From assembly GCF_019396385.1 (NCBI RefSeq), contig NZ_JAHKRN010000007.1, forward strand, positions 124,001 to 188,000: a stretch of DNA of 64,000 nucleotides, given 5' to 3'. Position 1 is the stretch's first letter, and each line of letters opens with the position of its first letter. Shown in pieces: positions 62,558 through 64,000 of the stretch. The position numbers and the translations under genes were made by a program. The stretch comes from Nonomuraea harbinensis. GTDB taxonomy: Bacteria; Actinomycetota; Actinomycetes; Streptosporangiales; Streptosporangiaceae. The notes under the pieces were generated by a model, which searched no databases, was not told where the DNA came from, and saw only the letters and a program-made list of their open reading frames with translations.

Positions 62558-63577
62558 ATGCCTCGATACGCGCTGCTGATCCTGCCTGCCTTCAACCGGG
62601 TCTACGCCGACAGCGCGCCCCGCCTCACCCACGCCGAGCTGGGCGTCTTCGCCGAGCGCGGGCTGGCGGCCGGCGTGCGGGCCATCGAGGAGAGCCGCAT
62701 CGGCGGGCTGCCCTACGTCACGTTCGAGACGGCGGAGCCGCTCTCCGGCCCGGACGTGGCGCTGCTGTCCAACCTGTCGTCGGTCTACGCCCTGTTCGGG
62801 GTGGAGGGCGAGCTGCTGCGTCCGGTGGAGCTCAACCCGCTCGACCGGCTGAGCAGCGACCTGATCACGATCCAGAAGTACGCCGGCAAGACCAACGAGC
62901 ACTTCACCAAGCTGCTGCTCAACGTCACCGTGCTGGCCTCCGACTTCCCGCTCGGCGGCGCGCTCTCCGTGTTCGACCCGCTGTGCGGCCGCGGCACCAC
63001 CCTCAACCAGGCGCTCATGTACGGCTACGACGCCTACGGGCTCGACCACGACGGCAAGGACTTCGAGGCCTACTCCGGCTTCCTGCGCACCTGGCTGAAG
63101 AACAAGCGGCTCAAGCACACCGCCGAGACCGTGCCGGTGCGCCGGCAGCGGGCGCTGGCCGGGCGGCGGCTGGACGTGGTGTTCGGCACCACCAAGGAGG
63201 CCTACAAGGCGGGCGACACCCAGAAGGTCACCGTGGTCAACGCCGACACCCTGCGCGCCCGGGAGTTCTTCAAGCCCGGCTCGTTCCACGCCGTCGTCAC
63301 CGACGCCCCCTACGGGGTGCAGCACGGCAGCAAGGGCGGCGGCGGGCTGTCGCGCAGCCCGCTGGAGCTGCTGGAGCAGGCCGCGCCGGTCTGGGCCGAG
63401 CTGCTGAGGCCCGGCGGCGCCCTGGGCGTCTCCTGGAACACCTACGGCGGCGGCCGGGACGAGCTGGCCGCCATCCTCACCGGTGCCGGCCTCGACGTGG
63501 TCGCCTACCCCGACTTCGAACACTGGGTCGACCAGGCGATCGTGCGCGACATCATGGTGGCGCGCAAGCCCGCCTAG
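62558..63577 (+). CDS. TRM11-like SAM-dependent RNA methyltransferase
   Basis: 339 aa. An N-terminal THUMP-like region ('PRYALLILPAFNRVYADSAP') precedes the Rossmann methyltransferase with motif I 'SVFDPLCGRGTTLNQALMYG' and catalytic-type motif IV 'AVVTDAPYGVQHGS' (DAPYG instead of DPPYG). Family members make m2G or m22G in tRNA. Convergent with truB; stops overlap as CTAG. Confidence 0.85.
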   Translation: MPRYALLILPAFNRVYADSAPRLTHAELGVFAERGLAAGVRAIEESRIGGLPYVTFETAEPLSGPDVALLSNLSSVYALFGVEGELLRPVELNPLDRLSSDLITIQKYAGKTNEHFTKLLLNVTVLASDFPLGGALSVFDPLCGRGTTLNQALMYGYDAYGLDHDGKDFEAYSGFLRTWLKNKRLKHTAETVPVRRQRALAGRRLDVVFGTTKEAYKAGDTQKVTVVNADTLRAREFFKPGSFHAVVTDAPYGVQHGSKGGGGLSRSPLELLEQAAPVWAELLRPGGALGVSWNTYGGGRDELAAILTGAGLDVVAYPDFEHWVDQAIVRDIMVARKPA

Positions 63578-64000
63578 GCGGAGACGAAGACCGCCAGCGG
63601 CTTGGCCATCCGGCCCTGCTCCTCCACCAGCGCCAGCAGCTCGCCGTCGGGGCCGAACATGCCGATCGGGCCCTTGCCCAGGCCGGCCGCGGGCAGCCGC
63701 CCGCCGTGCATGACCACCCTGGCCTCCTCCAGGCTCACGTCCCTGCGCGGGAACGCCGCCGCCACCGCCTCGCCGATCGGCAGGATCTCGCACTTCTCGG
63801 CGAGCTGGTCGAGAGTCCTGGCCTGGTCGAGCCCGTACGGGCCGACGCGGGTGCGGCGCAGCGCCGTCAGGTGCCCGCCGACGCCGAGCGCGGCGCCGAG
63901 GTCGCGGGCGAGCGCCCTGATGTAGGTGCCGGACGAGCAGCGCACGGTGGCGTCGACGTCGACCACGTCCGGCTGCCGGCGGACCTCGGTGACCGCGAAC
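63574..64000 (-). CDS. truB: tRNA pseudouridine synthase B, C-terminal part, cut by window edge
   Basis: About 142 residues ending at 63574. 'VDATVRCSSGTYIRALARDL' is the conserved K/R-C-SxGTYIR motif of TruB, followed by 'GHLTALRRTRVGPYGLDQAR' and the PUA-like tail. TruB isomerises U55 in the T-arm of tRNA. The catalytic Asp lies beyond the window. Confidence 0.95.
   Translation of the reverse strand, partial: FAVTEVRRQPDVVDVDATVRCSSGTYIRALARDLGAALGVGGHLTALRRTRVGPYGLDQARTLDQLAEKCEILPIGEAVAAAFPRRDVSLEEARVVMHGGRLPAAGLGKGPIGMFGPDGELLALVEEQGRMAKPLAVFVSA

Overview
The window is a high-GC actinobacterial chromosome segment. Codon use, frequent GTG/TTG starts, ATGA/GTGA-coupled operons, MocR, GAF-ANTAR and DUF574-type methyltransferase genes, and a RepSA-type integrative element all fit Streptosporangiaceae such as Nonomuraea. 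That genus-level guess is inference.

Region 1 (1-12.1 kb) is a sugar-acid uptake and catabolism cluster. It has two diverging operons and a LacI-family regulator. One operon carries an SDR dehydrogenase, a KDG-dehydratase-like enzyme, an enolase-superfamily dehydratase and a Gfo/Idh-DUF6807 fusion. The other carries a complete CUT1 ABC importer, a Gfo/Idh oxidoreductase and an esterase-like hydrolase. Three palindromes of one LacI type (T[GA]CAANCGNTTG) lie at the lacI promoter, the catabolic promoter and upstream of the transporter operon.

Region 2 (12.1-22.1 kb) is a nearly self-contained oxidative uronate pathway. It holds uronate dehydrogenase, a second CUT1 importer, an IclR regulator, 5-dehydro-4-deoxyglucarate dehydratase, 2,5-dioxovalerate dehydrogenase, glucarate dehydratase and a TIM-barrel-like protein of unknown function. 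Together these would convert glucuronate/galacturonate to 2-oxoglutarate. A 35-bp tandem operator is duplicated upstream of udh/SBP and between the aldehyde dehydrogenase and gudD genes.

Region 3 (22.1-26.0 kb) has a 17-bp minisatellite of about 20 units, a DUF402 protein and a LuxR-type two-component system. The histidine kinase carries a large decapeptide-repeat insert. Two dyads lie in front of the divergent ABC transporter gene.

Region 4 (26,131-38,453) is a 12.32-kb integrative element inserted in that ABC ATPase gene, exactly between the Walker A lysine and serine codons. It encodes a large serine integrase, RepSA-like initiator, SCO3933-like regulator, split FtsK-type translocase, XRE regulator, DUF574 methyltransferase, STAS protein, a secreted protein and several small proteins. 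attL and attR are readable and attB/attP can be rebuilt. A perfect actinobacterial LexA (SOS) box precedes the transfer operon. The rest of the ATPase gene and its permease gene follow at 38.45-39.83 kb.

Region 5 (39.8-64 kb) is mostly chromosomal housekeeping mixed with accessory regulators. It includes a decayed LLM oxidoreductase split by a 31-bp minisatellite, RNase J, dapA, GntR regulators (two with duplicated HTH domains), RadC, a ferritin-like diiron protein, EamA/MocR, menA and GAF-ANTAR. It ends with the conserved block dapB - M16 peptidase - pnp - rpsO - ribF - truB, interrupted by a TetR/VOC pair and a TRM11-like methyltransferase.

No rRNA, tRNA or CRISPR array was recognised.
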